From: Kribbella monticola
GTDB lineage: Bacteria; Actinomycetota; Actinomycetes; Propionibacteriales; Kribbellaceae
NCBI RefSeq assembly: GCF_003261635.1
Contig: NZ_QFXK01000029.1
Coordinates: 248,001-312,000, forward strand
DNA: 64,000 nucleotides
Direction: 5' to 3'
Under the pieces are notes generated by a model. It had not been told where the DNA came from. It ran no database searches and saw only the letters and a program-made list of their open reading frames with translations. Position numbers and translations under genes: made by a program. This document shows positions 37,667 through 45,992 of this stretch, piece by piece (the first letter of the stretch is position 1; the number at the start of each line of letters is the position of its first letter).

Positions 37667-38839
37667 TCAGGCGAAGTGGGCGCCCGGTTTCCGGTAGCCG
37701 CGGAGGAGGTCGCGGGAGATGATCAACCGCTGCATCTCGTCGGTGCCTTCGAAGATCCGCCAGAGCCGGACCTCACGGAACCACCGCTCGATCGGCAACT
37801 CCTTGGTGTAGCCCATTCCGCCGTGGATCTGGAGCACCCGGTCCGCCACCCGGTTCACGGTATTGGTGCCGTAGAGCTTCGCGATCGCGCTGTCGTGCTG
37901 CGGATGGCGACCCTGGTCGACCGTCCACGCGGCGTACAGGACGAGCCAGCGAGCCGCCTCCAGTTCGACCTCGGAGTCGGCGATCATCCACTGGATCGCC
38001 TGGTTGTCGCCGATCGCGCTGCCGAAGGTCTGCCGGGTGGTCGCGTGCTCGATCGCCAACTGCAGCAGGCGTTCACAGGCACCGATCCCTCGAGCCGGGA
38101 TGATGAACCGGCCCTTCATGATCCAGCGCATCGCCAGTTCGTACCCCTGCCCGACCTCGCCGAGCACATGGTCGCCAGGCACCCGCACGTCGTCGAAGTT
38201 CAGCGTTGCCGGCACCGCCTGGCCCATCGTGATGATCGGGTCGGACGTCCAGCCCCGGTCCCGATCCACCAGGAACGCGGTGAAGCCGCCCTTCGATCCC
38301 TTGTCCGCATCCGTGACCGCGATGACGATCGCGAAATCGGCCTCGTTCCCGCCGGTGATGAACGTCTTCTCGCCCCGGATCACCCAGTCGTCGCCGTCGC
38401 GGCGGGCCGTCGTACGGATCGCGCGGGTGTCCGACCCGGCGCCTGGCTCGGTGATCGCGAAGCAGGACTTCCGCTCACCGGAGATCGTCGGGAGCAGGTA
38501 CTCCTTGCGCTGCTCCTCGTTGCTCTCGAAGAGGATGTTGTCCGCCTCGCCGCCGAACGAGAACGGCACGAACGTCCGGCCCAATTCGCTGGTGATCAGC
38601 GCCTGGTCGACGGCCGACAGGTTCATCCCGCCGTACTCTTCCGGCGTACTCAGTCCCCAGAAGCCGAACGACTTCGCCTTCAGCCGCAGGTCCCGGATCT
38701 GCTCGGGTTCGACGCCGGGCAGTCCTTCCCGCTCGCGTCGGAGTACCTCGTTCTCCAGCGGCATCAGCTCACGGCGGACGAACTCCCGCGTCGTCTCCCG
38801 AATCGCTTGCTGTTCCTCACTGAGCGAGAAGTCGACCAT
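37667..38839 (-). CDS. Acyl-CoA dehydrogenase
   Basis: A 390-residue flavin-dependent acyl-CoA dehydrogenase of fatty-acid beta-oxidation. Signatures are SLSEEQQAIRETTREFV, FAITEPGAGSDTRAIRTTA (FAD/substrate), and the catalytic base region QIHGGMGYTKELPIERWFRE with IFEGTDEMQRLIISRDLL. TTGGAGCG precedes ATG 38839. A divergent hydrolase gene starts 55 bases away. With the acyl-CoA synthetase nearby it suggests fatty-acid use, but the two genes are not adjacent. Confidence 0.94.
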   Translation of the reverse strand: MVDFSLSEEQQAIRETTREFVRRELMPLENEVLRREREGLPGVEPEQIRDLRLKAKSFGFWGLSTPEEYGGMNLSAVDQALITSELGRTFVPFSFGGEADNILFESNEEQRKEYLLPTISGERKSCFAITEPGAGSDTRAIRTTARRDGDDWVIRGEKTFITGGNEADFAIVIAVTDADKGSKGGFTAFLVDRDRGWTSDPIITMGQAVPATLNFDDVRVPGDHVLGEVGQGYELAMRWIMKGRFIIPARGIGACERLLQLAIEHATTRQTFGSAIGDNQAIQWMIADSEVELEAARWLVLYAAWTVDQGRHPQHDSAIAKLYGTNTVNRVADRVLQIHGGMGYTKELPIERWFREVRLWRIFEGTDEMQRLIISRDLLRGYRKPGAHFA

Positions 38840-38894
38840 CAGCGCTCCAAATAGTTGGGTACCAGTCACCCTAGGCCGGTTTACTGTTCGGTAC

Positions 38895-39764
38895 ATGTTG
38901 CTGGAGATTCGCGGCACCCGCCTGTACGTCGACCGTCGCGGCACCACCGGCTCGCCGCCGTTGCTGTTCCTGCACGGCGGACCGGGCTCCGGTTCGTACG
39001 ACTTCCTGTCCTTCCAGGGCGACCGCTTGTCCGCGAAGCTCGACCTGGTCGGCGTCGACCAACGCGGCGTCCAGCACTCCGATCCACTCGACGGCCCGGT
39101 CACCGAGAACGATCTGATCGCTGATTTCGAGGCGCTCCGGTCAGCCCTCGGCATCGAGCAGTGGTCGATCCTCGGCCACTCGTACGGCGGTCGGCTGGCG
39201 CTGCGATACGCGGCAACGCACCCCGAAACAGTCAGCAAGGTGATCTTCGAGAATCCGCCGTGGGACATGGTGCTGGCAACCAGGACGCTCGTCCTCGGTG
39301 CTCTTCCGCTGCTGCGGGAACTAGGGCTGGACGACGGCGTGGAGGACCTGCTGGCGTACGACGGCCCGGCGACCGCTGAGATGTGGGACGAGCGCATCGG
39401 CGTACTGCAGCGGCTCGGCGACCGCCGGATGGAGCTCTACCTCGGCCCGAACGCACGCGACCTCGTGTTGCCGGCGGACGATCTGCCCGACGAGATCCAG
39501 AGCCGGGCCGGCCGGTTCGCCACCGAGATCACCCGCACGCCGGGCTTCTCGGAGTCGCTGCTGCCCTATCTGGAGCGGCTGACTCAGCCCGCGCTGCTGA
39601 TCAAGGGTGAACTGGACCCGGTCACCAGTCCGGAGGAGATCGCGCTCTTCCAGGCCAAGGTCCCGAACGGCACCTACCGGAATTTCCAAGGCATCGGTCA
39701 TTTCGTGCACGGGGAGGTGCCGGCGGAGTACGCCGAACTGGTGACGTCCTTCGTGGCCGGTTAA
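38895..39764 (+). CDS. Proline-iminopeptidase-like alpha/beta hydrolase
   Basis: A 289-residue alpha/beta hydrolase with features of the prolyl aminopeptidase group: LLFLHGGPGSGSYDFLS (HGGPG), VDQRGVQHS, nucleophile elbow GHSYGGRLALRYAA, acid GELDPV and base GIGHFVHGE. The lid is short, so it may be an esterase rather than a peptidase. ATG 38895 follows a TTTACT -10-like sequence closely, which suggests a leaderless transcript. Confidence 0.87.
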   Translation: MLLEIRGTRLYVDRRGTTGSPPLLFLHGGPGSGSYDFLSFQGDRLSAKLDLVGVDQRGVQHSDPLDGPVTENDLIADFEALRSALGIEQWSILGHSYGGRLALRYAATHPETVSKVIFENPPWDMVLATRTLVLGALPLLRELGLDDGVEDLLAYDGPATAEMWDERIGVLQRLGDRRMELYLGPNARDLVLPADDLPDEIQSRAGRFATEITRTPGFSESLLPYLERLTQPALLIKGELDPVTSPEEIALFQAKVPNGTYRNFQGIGHFVHGEVPAEYAELVTSFVAG

Positions 39765-39821
39765 TCGGCTGCTTGCGTCCGCCACGTTTGGCAGAATCCG
39801 GACGACCGGAAAGGCGGGCGG

Positions 39822-40355
39822 ATGACAACGCAGGTGATCGTGCTGAACGGCGGTTCCAGCTCGGGCAAGACGGGAATCAGCCGGTGTCTGCAGGCGATCC
39901 TGCCGCAGCCGTGGCTCAGCCTGAGCGTGGACGACCTTGTCGACGCGCTGCCGCCGTCCGTGCTGGAGGGGAGCTCCGGCATCACCTTCGGCGAGCAGGG
40001 AGAGGTCGCGGTCGGCGCCGGGTTTCGTGAGATCGAGAGCGCCTGGATGACCGGCATCGCGGCGATGGCACGGGCCGGCGCGCGGATCATCCTCGACGAC
40101 GTGTTCCTGGGCGGCCGCGAGTCGCAGGACCGGGTCCGTCGGCAGCTCGAAGGTCTCGACGTGCTGTGGGTAGGCGTGCGTTGCGACGCCGAGATCGCAG
40201 CCGGCCGCGAAATCGCCCGCGGCGACCGCACCGGCGGCATGGCGGCGCAGCAGGCGGACATCGTCCACGAGGGCGTCACCTACGACCTCGAGGTGGACAC
40301 CGCCAAGGCCGAGTCCCTCACCTGCGCCCGAACCATCGCCAACCACCTCACCTAA
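39822..40355 (+). CDS. Chloramphenicol phosphotransferase-like kinase
   Basis: A 177-residue CPT-like P-loop kinase. Walker A is LNGGSSSGKTGISRCLQ and the substrate-binding Asp region is LSVDDLVDALPPSVLEGS; ILDDVFLGGRESQDRVRRQL resembles the family's lid. The known prototype phosphorylates the 3-hydroxyl of chloramphenicol, so resistance is possible; other members act on unknown metabolites. It starts 57 bases after the hydrolase stop and is convergent with nadE across a short tandem repeat. Confidence 0.82.
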   Translation: MTTQVIVLNGGSSSGKTGISRCLQAILPQPWLSLSVDDLVDALPPSVLEGSSGITFGEQGEVAVGAGFREIESAWMTGIAAMARAGARIILDDVFLGGRESQDRVRRQLEGLDVLWVGVRCDAEIAAGREIARGDRTGGMAAQQADIVHEGVTYDLEVDTAKAESLTCARTIANHLT

Positions 40356-40400
40356 GACCCGCGTACGCCGGCGGCACGCGCGCCCGCACACGAGCGATCC

Positions 40401-40440
40401 CGGCGTACCGGCGTACCGGCGTACCGGCGTACCGGCGTAC
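40401..40440. repeat. Five perfect copies of CGGCGTAC
   Basis: An 8-bp unit, CGGCGTAC, repeats five times without a mismatch between the convergent ends of the CPT-like kinase and nadE. Such short repeats are prone to slippage, so the number probably differs between strains. Confidence 0.9.
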
Positions 40441-40444
40441 GGAA

Positions 40445-41260
40445 TCAGACCGCGTAGGGGACGGCGCGTTTGTGGGTGGTGCGGCGGTGGGTGGCGATGA
40501 TGATCTCGGCCGCGGCGTCGTCGATCTGCTTGCCTTCGAGGAAGTCGTCGATCTGGTCGTAGGTGACGCCGAGCGCGTGCTCGTCGGGCAGCCCGGGGTT
40601 GTTCGTCTCCAGGTCAGCCGTCGGCACCTTCCCGGTGATCAGCTCGGACGCACCGAGCCGCTCCGCGACGGCCCGCACCCGCCGCTTGGTCAGCCCCGAC
40701 AGCGGCGTCAAATCACACGCCCCGTCGCCGTACTTCGTGAAGAACCCCATCACCGCCTCGGCCGCGTGATCCGTCCCGACCACGAGCCCACCGCGCGCAC
40801 CCGCCACGACGTACTGCGCGATCATCCGCTGCCGCGCCTTGATGTTCCCGGTGTGGAAATCGGCCCGCTCGCCGAGATCAGAATGCTTGACCGAGTCAAC
40901 CATTGCGTCCGTCGCCGGCTTCACGTCGACCGTCAGCGTCTCGTCCGGCTGGATGAACTCGAGCGCGCGCTGCGCATCGACCTCATCAGCCTGTACGCCG
41001 TACGGCAGCCGCATCGCCACGAAGCTCGCCTTTCCGCCGGCCGCCCGGACCCGCTCGACCGCGAGCTGGCAGAGGCGACCCGCCGTACTGGAGTCGACGC
41101 CGCCGCTGATCCCCAGCACGTACGTCGAAGCGCCGGCGCGGCGGAGCCGGTCGGTCAGGAAGTTGAGCCTGCGTTCGATCTCCAAGTCGACATCGAACGA
41201 GGGGCTCACGCCGAGCTCGTCGATGATCAGCTCCTGCAGGTACCGGCGGTCGTCGCTCAT
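40445..41260 (-). CDS. nadE: Ammonia-dependent NAD synthase
   Basis: NadE converts deamido-NAD to NAD using ammonia and ATP. The 271-residue single-domain form has the P-loop LGISGGVDSSTAGRL, NIKARQRMIAQYVVAGARGG and the GLVVGTDHAAEAVMGFFTKY motif with the acidic residues, followed by TPLSGLTKRRVRAV. There is no glutaminase domain, so it uses free ammonia. ATG 41260 with GAGGGAG. It lies downstream of the SRP RNA on the same strand and near the NAD-kinase-like system by function only. Confidence 0.95.
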   Translation of the reverse strand: MSDDRRYLQELIIDELGVSPSFDVDLEIERRLNFLTDRLRRAGASTYVLGISGGVDSSTAGRLCQLAVERVRAAGGKASFVAMRLPYGVQADEVDAQRALEFIQPDETLTVDVKPATDAMVDSVKHSDLGERADFHTGNIKARQRMIAQYVVAGARGGLVVGTDHAAEAVMGFFTKYGDGACDLTPLSGLTKRRVRAVAERLGASELITGKVPTADLETNNPGLPDEHALGVTYDQIDDFLEGKQIDDAAAEIIIATHRRTTHKRAVPYAV

Positions 41261-41391
41261 CAGGCTCCCTCGTCGACACGATCTGTCCGGAGCCCAGCCT
41301 ATTTCGCCCACCCGGCACGTGCATGCACGCGGTCCGATTCCCGGAACCCGCACCGCTTTACCGGAGCCTGCCCGAAGAGGTCCGGACATAA

Positions 41392-41482
41392 GGATTCCCC
41401 GCGCACCCGGAAGAGCTCACTTACCCTTGCTGCCTTCCGGCCCTGGGGGAGTTGGGCGAGATACCGCCACGCGGGGAACCAG
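41392..41482 (-). ncRNA. ffs: Bacterial signal recognition particle RNA (4.5S type)
   Basis: On the minus strand the apical loop reads CCAGGGCCGGAAGGCAGC then AAGGGTAAG, matching the SRP helix-8 core (CCGGAAGG...GCAGC...GGGTAA). The ends GGTTCCCCGCG and CGCGGGGAATCC pair to close one long hairpin. The exact ends are estimated from pairing. It carries the small SRP RNA needed for membrane protein targeting and lies just upstream of nadE. Confidence 0.88.
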
Positions 41483-41630
41483 CCAAGAGTGTACTGGACC
41501 CCCGCCCGCAATGAGGAATCCGGCCCTCTCCCTCTCCGCGTCACGGCTCGCCGCCGCACTGAGCCCCTCTCCGCGCCGAGGCCACCCCGCGCCTCATAGC
41601 CCGCTTGGGGATGGTTTCTACGCTGGCACG

Positions 41631-42452
41631 GTGACCAATCTCGCGCTCGGCCGGATCGGAATCACCACCGGCCTGAACAGCTCCCCGGACTCCCTCGCAG
41701 CGGCAGCGGCCGCGGAAGACCTCGGCTACCCCGCCATCTGGCTCTCGGGCGGTCCGCTGCCCGGCCTGCAGACCATTACCGACCTGATCGGTGCGACCCG
41801 GTCGATCAAGTTCATCAGCGGCATCCTCGCTGTGGACACCTACGCCGCAGACGACGTCGCGACGACGTACGAGCAACTGGAAGCCTCCAGTCCGGGCCGC
41901 TTCACCGTAGGACTCGGCGGTGCTCACGGCGCGAAGCCGCTCGCCACACTGAACGCCTACTTCGACCAGCTGACCGCAGTACCGACAGAGCGGCGTCTGC
42001 TCGCCGCGCTCGGCCCACGCATGCTGGAGCTCGCACGGGACCGCAGTGAAGGCGCGTACCCGTTCCTGATCACCCCTGCCTACGCAGCCGAGGCACGGAA
42101 GGTGTTGGGTCCGGACAAGCTTCTCGCTGTGAGTCACCTGGTCGTCCTGGAGTCGCACCCCGCACGAGCCCGGTCGATCGCACGCGACACGATCAGCTTC
42201 TTCCCAAAGATCCCCGGCTATGCGGCGTCGCTCAAACGCCAGGGCTACAGCGAGAGGGAGCTCACTGAGCTACCCGATGCGATGGTGGACGCGCTGGCCG
42301 CCTGGGGTACGCCGGACGCGATCGCCGAGAAGCTGCAGCAGTTCCACGCGGCCGGCGCCGACCACGTAGCCATCAATGTCATCACCGGGGTCACAGGCCC
42401 GCAACCAATCGCCGAATGGCGGGCTTTGGCCCCAACTCTCCTAGCGCTCTAG
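41631..42452 (+). CDS. LLM-class F420-dependent oxidoreductase (TIGR03620 type)
   Basis: A 273-residue luciferase-like monooxygenase-fold oxidoreductase, probably F420-dependent. Marks include GRIGITTGLNSSPDSLAAAA, GYPAIWLSGGPLPGLQTITD, SPGRFTVGLGGAHGA, and the C-terminal AAGADHVAINVITG. F420 use is usual for actinobacterial members of this group. GTG 41631 is used; the upstream frame has no clear ribosome site. It overlaps the convergent GNAT-SET gene by 12 bases. Confidence 0.85.
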   Translation: MTNLALGRIGITTGLNSSPDSLAAAAAAEDLGYPAIWLSGGPLPGLQTITDLIGATRSIKFISGILAVDTYAADDVATTYEQLEASSPGRFTVGLGGAHGAKPLATLNAYFDQLTAVPTERRLLAALGPRMLELARDRSEGAYPFLITPAYAAEARKVLGPDKLLAVSHLVVLESHPARARSIARDTISFFPKIPGYAASLKRQGYSERELTELPDAMVDALAAWGTPDAIAEKLQQFHAAGADHVAINVITGVTGPQPIAEWRALAPTLLAL

Positions 42453-43427
42453 GCCGCGCTGCCGCTTGAGCAGCGCGGGGATCCAGTGATCGCCGTACCG
42501 CTCCTGCAACTCCGGCCTACGCCAGTCATCACCAGTCACGACACCACGGCACAGCGCCGACCCGCACCTGCACTCCATCTTAAACGGAACGCCAGTGCTG
42601 GTGCCGTAATCGTTGGTGACCTCTTCACCCGCCGCGATGTCGCGACGGGTCTCGAGCGTCACTGCATCGACCCACCACAGATTCGGATCACAACTGTGGT
42701 TGCCATAGGCAATGTTCGGCCGCGGGTCGGACGGCAGCACGAGATGCTCGTCGTCATCGACCGTGATCGTGTCGACCGGCGGATTCTTCAGCAATTGCTG
42801 GAGTTCTGCGGTCGTCACCGTCCGCCCCGCCAACTGCGAGACCACGACACCTTTCGCGATCGGCTCGGCCGCAAATAGCCCCTGCCCCTCGATCCCGGAC
42901 TTCTTCACCACCAGGCCGGGATGCCCCCAAAGCAAGCGCTTCTCATACAGCCGCGCCAGGGATTCCAGCTTGTCGTACCGATAAGGCTTGACTTCCCCCG
43001 TCGCCTCGAACCGCAGCCGCTGCCAGAACCCCGCAGCCTGCTCCGCATTCGTATCCACCACCGCCAACCGAAGTACCCGAATCTCCGGCCACTCCTCGGT
43101 CACATACCGCTCCACCAACTCGTACGCCGTACGCCCGACCCCTTCGCCCTGGCGCCCGCCATGCACCTCGAGCAGTCCGATGAACCCGGTGTATCCATTC
43201 GGATACCCCCGCAACAGATCAACAACAGCGACCAGTTGCTCCGCGTCCCAAACCCCCAACACGACCTTCGCGTCCTCGGCGATCGCCTCCGGCCGCATCA
43301 TCAACAAACTCTGCGCATCCGCCGCCCCCGGCGGATACCCAGTGATCCGCTCGGTATACCCCGCATCCGACTCAATCAATTCCTGCACAGCCTCAACATC
43401 GTCACCGGTGATCTCAGCAAGCCTCAT
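42441..43427 (-). CDS. GNAT acetyltransferase-SET methyltransferase fusion
   Basis: A 328-residue fusion. Residues 1-165 are a GNAT domain (VVLGVWDAEQLVAVVDLLRG; HGGRQGEGVGRTAYELVERY is the acetyl-CoA loop). Residues about 175-320 are a SET domain: GLVVKKSGIEGQGLFAAEPI, the cofactor motif YGNHSCDPNLWW, AAGEEVTNDYG and a post-SET cysteine cluster MECRCGSALCRG. SET enzymes methylate lysines; bacterial ones are uncommon. Joining lysine-type acetyl and methyl transferases in one chain is unusual. Its ATG 43427 overlaps the stop of the 48-residue ORF as ATGA. Confidence 0.85.
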   Translation of the reverse strand: MRLAEITGDDVEAVQELIESDAGYTERITGYPPGAADAQSLLMMRPEAIAEDAKVVLGVWDAEQLVAVVDLLRGYPNGYTGFIGLLEVHGGRQGEGVGRTAYELVERYVTEEWPEIRVLRLAVVDTNAEQAAGFWQRLRFEATGEVKPYRYDKLESLARLYEKRLLWGHPGLVVKKSGIEGQGLFAAEPIAKGVVVSQLAGRTVTTAELQQLLKNPPVDTITVDDDEHLVLPSDPRPNIAYGNHSCDPNLWWVDAVTLETRRDIAAGEEVTNDYGTSTGVPFKMECRCGSALCRGVVTGDDWRRPELQERYGDHWIPALLKRQRGLER

Positions 43428-43570
43428 TCAGCCGCCTCCAACTGACCGACACTGCCGGCCATGATCGCCCGCACCCCCACCTCCACCAACGGCAACTGAA
43501 CCAGCGGCTTCAACAACACCCGCCCGTCCCCCGGCCGCACAACCCCAGCATCCGGCGCCTCCTCATCCAT
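43424..43570 (-). CDS. 48-residue small protein coupled to the GNAT-SET gene
   Basis: A short ORF, MDEEAPDAGVVRPGDGRVLL then KPLVQLPLVEVGVRAIMAGS and VGQLEAAE. It has GAGGG before ATG 43570 and its stop overlaps the GNAT-SET start as ATGA, the usual sign of translational coupling. The codon pattern fits the neighbours. I recognise no family. Its middle is hydrophobic and could bind the GNAT-SET protein or be its substrate, but it contains only one lysine. It could also be a leader peptide. Confidence 0.6.
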   Translation of the reverse strand: MDEEAPDAGVVRPGDGRVLLKPLVQLPLVEVGVRAIMAGSVGQLEAAE

Positions 43571-43734
43571 CCCTCGACCCTAAAACCCCCGCCCCCTCCC
43601 CTCCACGCCATTTACCTCCCACCCCACACCCGGCGCCTAGCCACGAGGTCCCACCGCCCACACTGACGGCCTGCCGATCCGCCTCAACCCCCCGATTTCA
43701 GCTACACCCCTCCCCTCGCGTATCCTCTCGCCTT

Positions 43735-43819
43735 GGAGGATTCGCCTAGAGGCCTAGGGCGCACGCTTGGAAAGCGTGTTGGGGGCAACCCCTCACGAGT
43801 TCGAATCTCGTATCCTCCG
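43735..43819 (+). tRNA. tRNA-Ser(GGA), integration target
   Basis: Acceptor GGAGGAT (43735-43741) pairs with ATCCTCC (43812-43818); the anticodon stem CACGC/GCGTG encloses TTGGAAA with anticodon GGA (43769-43771). A long variable arm (TTGGGGGCAACCCCTC) and T arm ACGAG-TTCGAAT-CTCGT follow, and CCA is encoded (43820-43822). From base 43767 the gene is part of a 95-bp direct repeat; the intact tRNA has been rebuilt by the inserted DNA. Confidence 0.95.
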
Positions 43820-43861
43820 CCACTCTCCGGAGAAGCAAAACCGCAGGTCAGAGCGCGGTTC
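43767..43861. repeat. Attachment repeat, copy 1 (tRNA side)
   Basis: This 95-bp segment runs from the tRNA-Ser anticodon loop to 42 bases past the tRNA end. It is identical to 50926-51020, with divergence starting exactly at 43862/51021 and before 43767/50926. This is the left end of the inserted element. Confidence 0.93.
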
Positions 43862-43930
43862 TTTGAGTGGCGATTTACGGTAACCCGAGCTGCCGTTTGA
43901 TCGCAACTGGGAAGCGATATTCTGGGAGAT

Positions 43931-44167
43931 GTGACAGACCCTCGGAGCGCCCTAGAGGCAAAGACGGCCCGATACCGGCAGACCGAAGCCACCCACGAAG
44001 AGGCTCGCCAAGAGGTGCTGGCAGCCGTCGTCGATGCCCTGCGGGCGGGCGTGCCGCCGACAGAGGTAGAGCGGCTATCGCCCTTCACTGCGGCGTACAT
44101 CCGTAAGACAGCCCGGGAGAACGGCATCCCTCCCGCGAGTCGCGGTCGGAAGCCTTCCCGAGCTTGA
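43931..44167 (+). CDS. Small HTH-like protein of integrative elements
   Basis: A 78-residue protein (MTDPRSALEAKTARYRQTEA at the start). The segment GVPPTEVERLSPFTAAYIRK reads as a helix-turn-helix, and a short basic tail follows. Proteins of this type are common in actinobacterial integrative elements. GGGAG at 43924-43928 precedes GTG 43931. It is 70 bases past the attachment repeat and could serve as a small regulator or an excision factor. There is no direct evidence for either. Confidence 0.7.
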   Translation: MTDPRSALEAKTARYRQTEATHEEARQEVLAAVVDALRAGVPPTEVERLSPFTAAYIRKTARENGIPPASRGRKPSRA

Positions 44168-44283
44168 GTGGTGAGCTGGCACGTGGTCTTCGGCATGCCA
44201 ATGAGTTTTGGCGAAATCGCGTCTCGCCCTAGCTCCGCGTGTATCTCATCTCGACCGTCCGTGACCCATCTGGTCTCATCTGT

Positions 44284-44295
44284 GTCTCACGAGAC
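44284..44295. promoter_or_regulatory. GTCTC-AC-GAGAC palindrome upstream of the DUF5919 gene
   Basis: GTCTC (44284-44288) and GAGAC (44291-44295) form a short palindrome 43 bases before ATG 44338. Nearby direct copies of TCTCATCT at 44245 and 44273 make it a likely binding region for the HTH protein or an integrase arm. Confidence 0.45.
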
Positions 44296-44337
44296 TGATA
44301 CGTTCGCGAGACTCAAACTCGCCACTGGGGAGCACTG

Positions 44338-45186
44338 ATGCCCGCCGAAACAGCCCTGAAGGTCCTCCTACGACAGCGCCACCTACAGGAGCATCGCGCC
44401 TTCTGCCGCGAATACGACAAGACAGCGCGGATCGTGGACCGAGAGCTGGTCGGCGGCTACCCCAGCAAGGCGACGTTCTACCGATGGATCTCCGGCAACC
44501 TGACCGGCCTACCTCACCCCGGTCACTGCCGCATCCTCGAAAGCATGCTCCCCGGTTGGACCGCCCAAGCGATGTTCGAGCCTTGGCCCGGGGAGGATGA
44601 CCAGCCAGCGGAGCCACCCGCAGCCGTCGCTTCCGCGATGCCGGCCGAATTGGCAGGCGTCACGGCGATCTACACGAGCCGCACCGAGTTCTCCCACCAA
44701 GTGCCGTCGACGAAGCTGTTCGACAGCGCTATGAGCGTCGATGCAATGGGTCTATCCCTCAACCTGATCTGCCAGCAGTACCCGGACCTCAAGCTCCGAG
44801 CTCTGCTACGCCGCGCATCGGTCCGGTTGCTCTTCCTCGACCCGGACGGCGACGCGATCAAGCGCCGCAACATCGAAGAGGGCCACGAAGACGGCCATCT
44901 GTCGGCCTGGTCCATCGGCAACATCAACATCATGCGACGCCTTCGCGACGACCTCCCGCCGGAGGCCGCCGAGCGGCTCCAGCTCCGGATGTACGACGAG
45001 ACGATCCGCTTCAACCTGATGTTCATCGACAACGAGCTGGGCATCATGCAGACCTACCTACCGGCCCTGCGCGGACTCGACTCCCCAACCTTCATGATGC
45101 GGCCGACAGGGCCTGAAGGAACTGACCTGTACTCCGTGTACGCCCACGTCTTCAGCTCACTCTGGGAACGAGGCAAAACCCTGTGA
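44338..45186 (+). CDS. DUF5919-type HTH regulator
   Basis: A 282-residue protein. The N-terminus (ETALKVLLRQRHLQEHRAFC, then REYDKTARIVDRELVGGYPS) is a known actinobacterial DNA-binding module, with a following RWISGNLTGLPHPGHCRILE. The C-terminus, from about residue 110, matches the DUF5919 phospholipase-D-like ligand domain (VRLLFLDPDGDAIKRRNIEE). The role is likely transcriptional control of the operon. ATG 44338 has GGGGAGCACTG before it. It overlaps the IMPase-like gene by GTGA, so the pair is translated together. Confidence 0.78.
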   Translation: MPAETALKVLLRQRHLQEHRAFCREYDKTARIVDRELVGGYPSKATFYRWISGNLTGLPHPGHCRILESMLPGWTAQAMFEPWPGEDDQPAEPPAAVASAMPAELAGVTAIYTSRTEFSHQVPSTKLFDSAMSVDAMGLSLNLICQQYPDLKLRALLRRASVRLLFLDPDGDAIKRRNIEEGHEDGHLSAWSIGNINIMRRLRDDLPPEAAERLQLRMYDETIRFNLMFIDNELGIMQTYLPALRGLDSPTFMMRPTGPEGTDLYSVYAHVFSSLWERGKTL

Positions 45187-45992
45187 CCGACCTTCCCGCC
45201 CTCCTGGCGACAGCTAGCGAGGCCACCGACAAGGCCAGCGCGATCATCAGATCCCGTCAGCCGGGCGAGCTGACCGCCAAGGGCGATCGCGACATGGCAT
45301 CCGAGGTCGACTACGCCGTCGAACAAGCGCTACGGACCTACCTCGCCGAAGCAACGCCGGACATCGGCTTTCTCGGGGAAGAAGAGGGCCGAACGGCGGG
45401 CAGCTCCGACGAGCTCTTGTGGGTGCTCGACCCCGTAGACGGAACCGTCAACTTTGTACACGGCATGCCCCTAGTCGCCGTATCGCTCGGCTTGGTTGCC
45501 GGAGACCGCTCCATCCTCGGTGTGATCGAGATGCCCTTCCTCGGCAAGCACTACGCAGCCGCGGATGGCCTCGGAGCCACCTGCAACGGCAAAGCAATCC
45601 ACGGCAGCACCTGCAGCAGCCTCAGTGATGCCCTCATCGCCATCGGTGACTACGCCGTCGGAACTGGCGCTCCCGAGCGCAACCAAGTCCGGCTCGCACT
45701 GACCACGCTGCTAGCCGCGAATGTCCAGCGCATCCGGATGCTCGGTACAGCCGCAACCGACCTCGCATGGGTTGCCGAGGGCAACCTGGATGCCTCAGTG
45801 ATGTTCACCAACAAACCCTGGGACACCAGCGCCGGAGTCCTCATCGCCCGCGAGGCTGGCGTCCAGGTGCTCGACGTCGACGGATCGCGACACACCTTCA
45901 ACTCCACCGGCACAGTTGCTGTCGCGGCTCCGCTCGCGGCCGAGCTGCTCGGACTTATCCAGGAAGCTCGGTCGGCCGCCGAATCACAGTGA
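45183..45992 (+). CDS. Inositol-monophosphatase-family phosphatase
   Basis: A 269-residue IMPase-fold enzyme. Metal-binding motifs are FLGEEEG, LDPVDGTVNFVHGMPLVAV and WDTSAGVLIAREAG, all intact. The family dephosphorylates inositol phosphate, sugar phosphates, NADP or 3'-phosphoadenosine-type nucleotides. The substrate cannot be told from the sequence. It is coupled to the DUF5919 gene by a GTGA overlap. Within a defence-like element it might process a nucleotide signal, but this is speculation. Confidence 0.85.
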   Translation: MTDLPALLATASEATDKASAIIRSRQPGELTAKGDRDMASEVDYAVEQALRTYLAEATPDIGFLGEEEGRTAGSSDELLWVLDPVDGTVNFVHGMPLVAVSLGLVAGDRSILGVIEMPFLGKHYAAADGLGATCNGKAIHGSTCSSLSDALIAIGDYAVGTGAPERNQVRLALTTLLAANVQRIRMLGTAATDLAWVAEGNLDASVMFTNKPWDTSAGVLIAREAGVQVLDVDGSRHTFNSTGTVAVAAPLAAELLGLIQEARSAAESQ

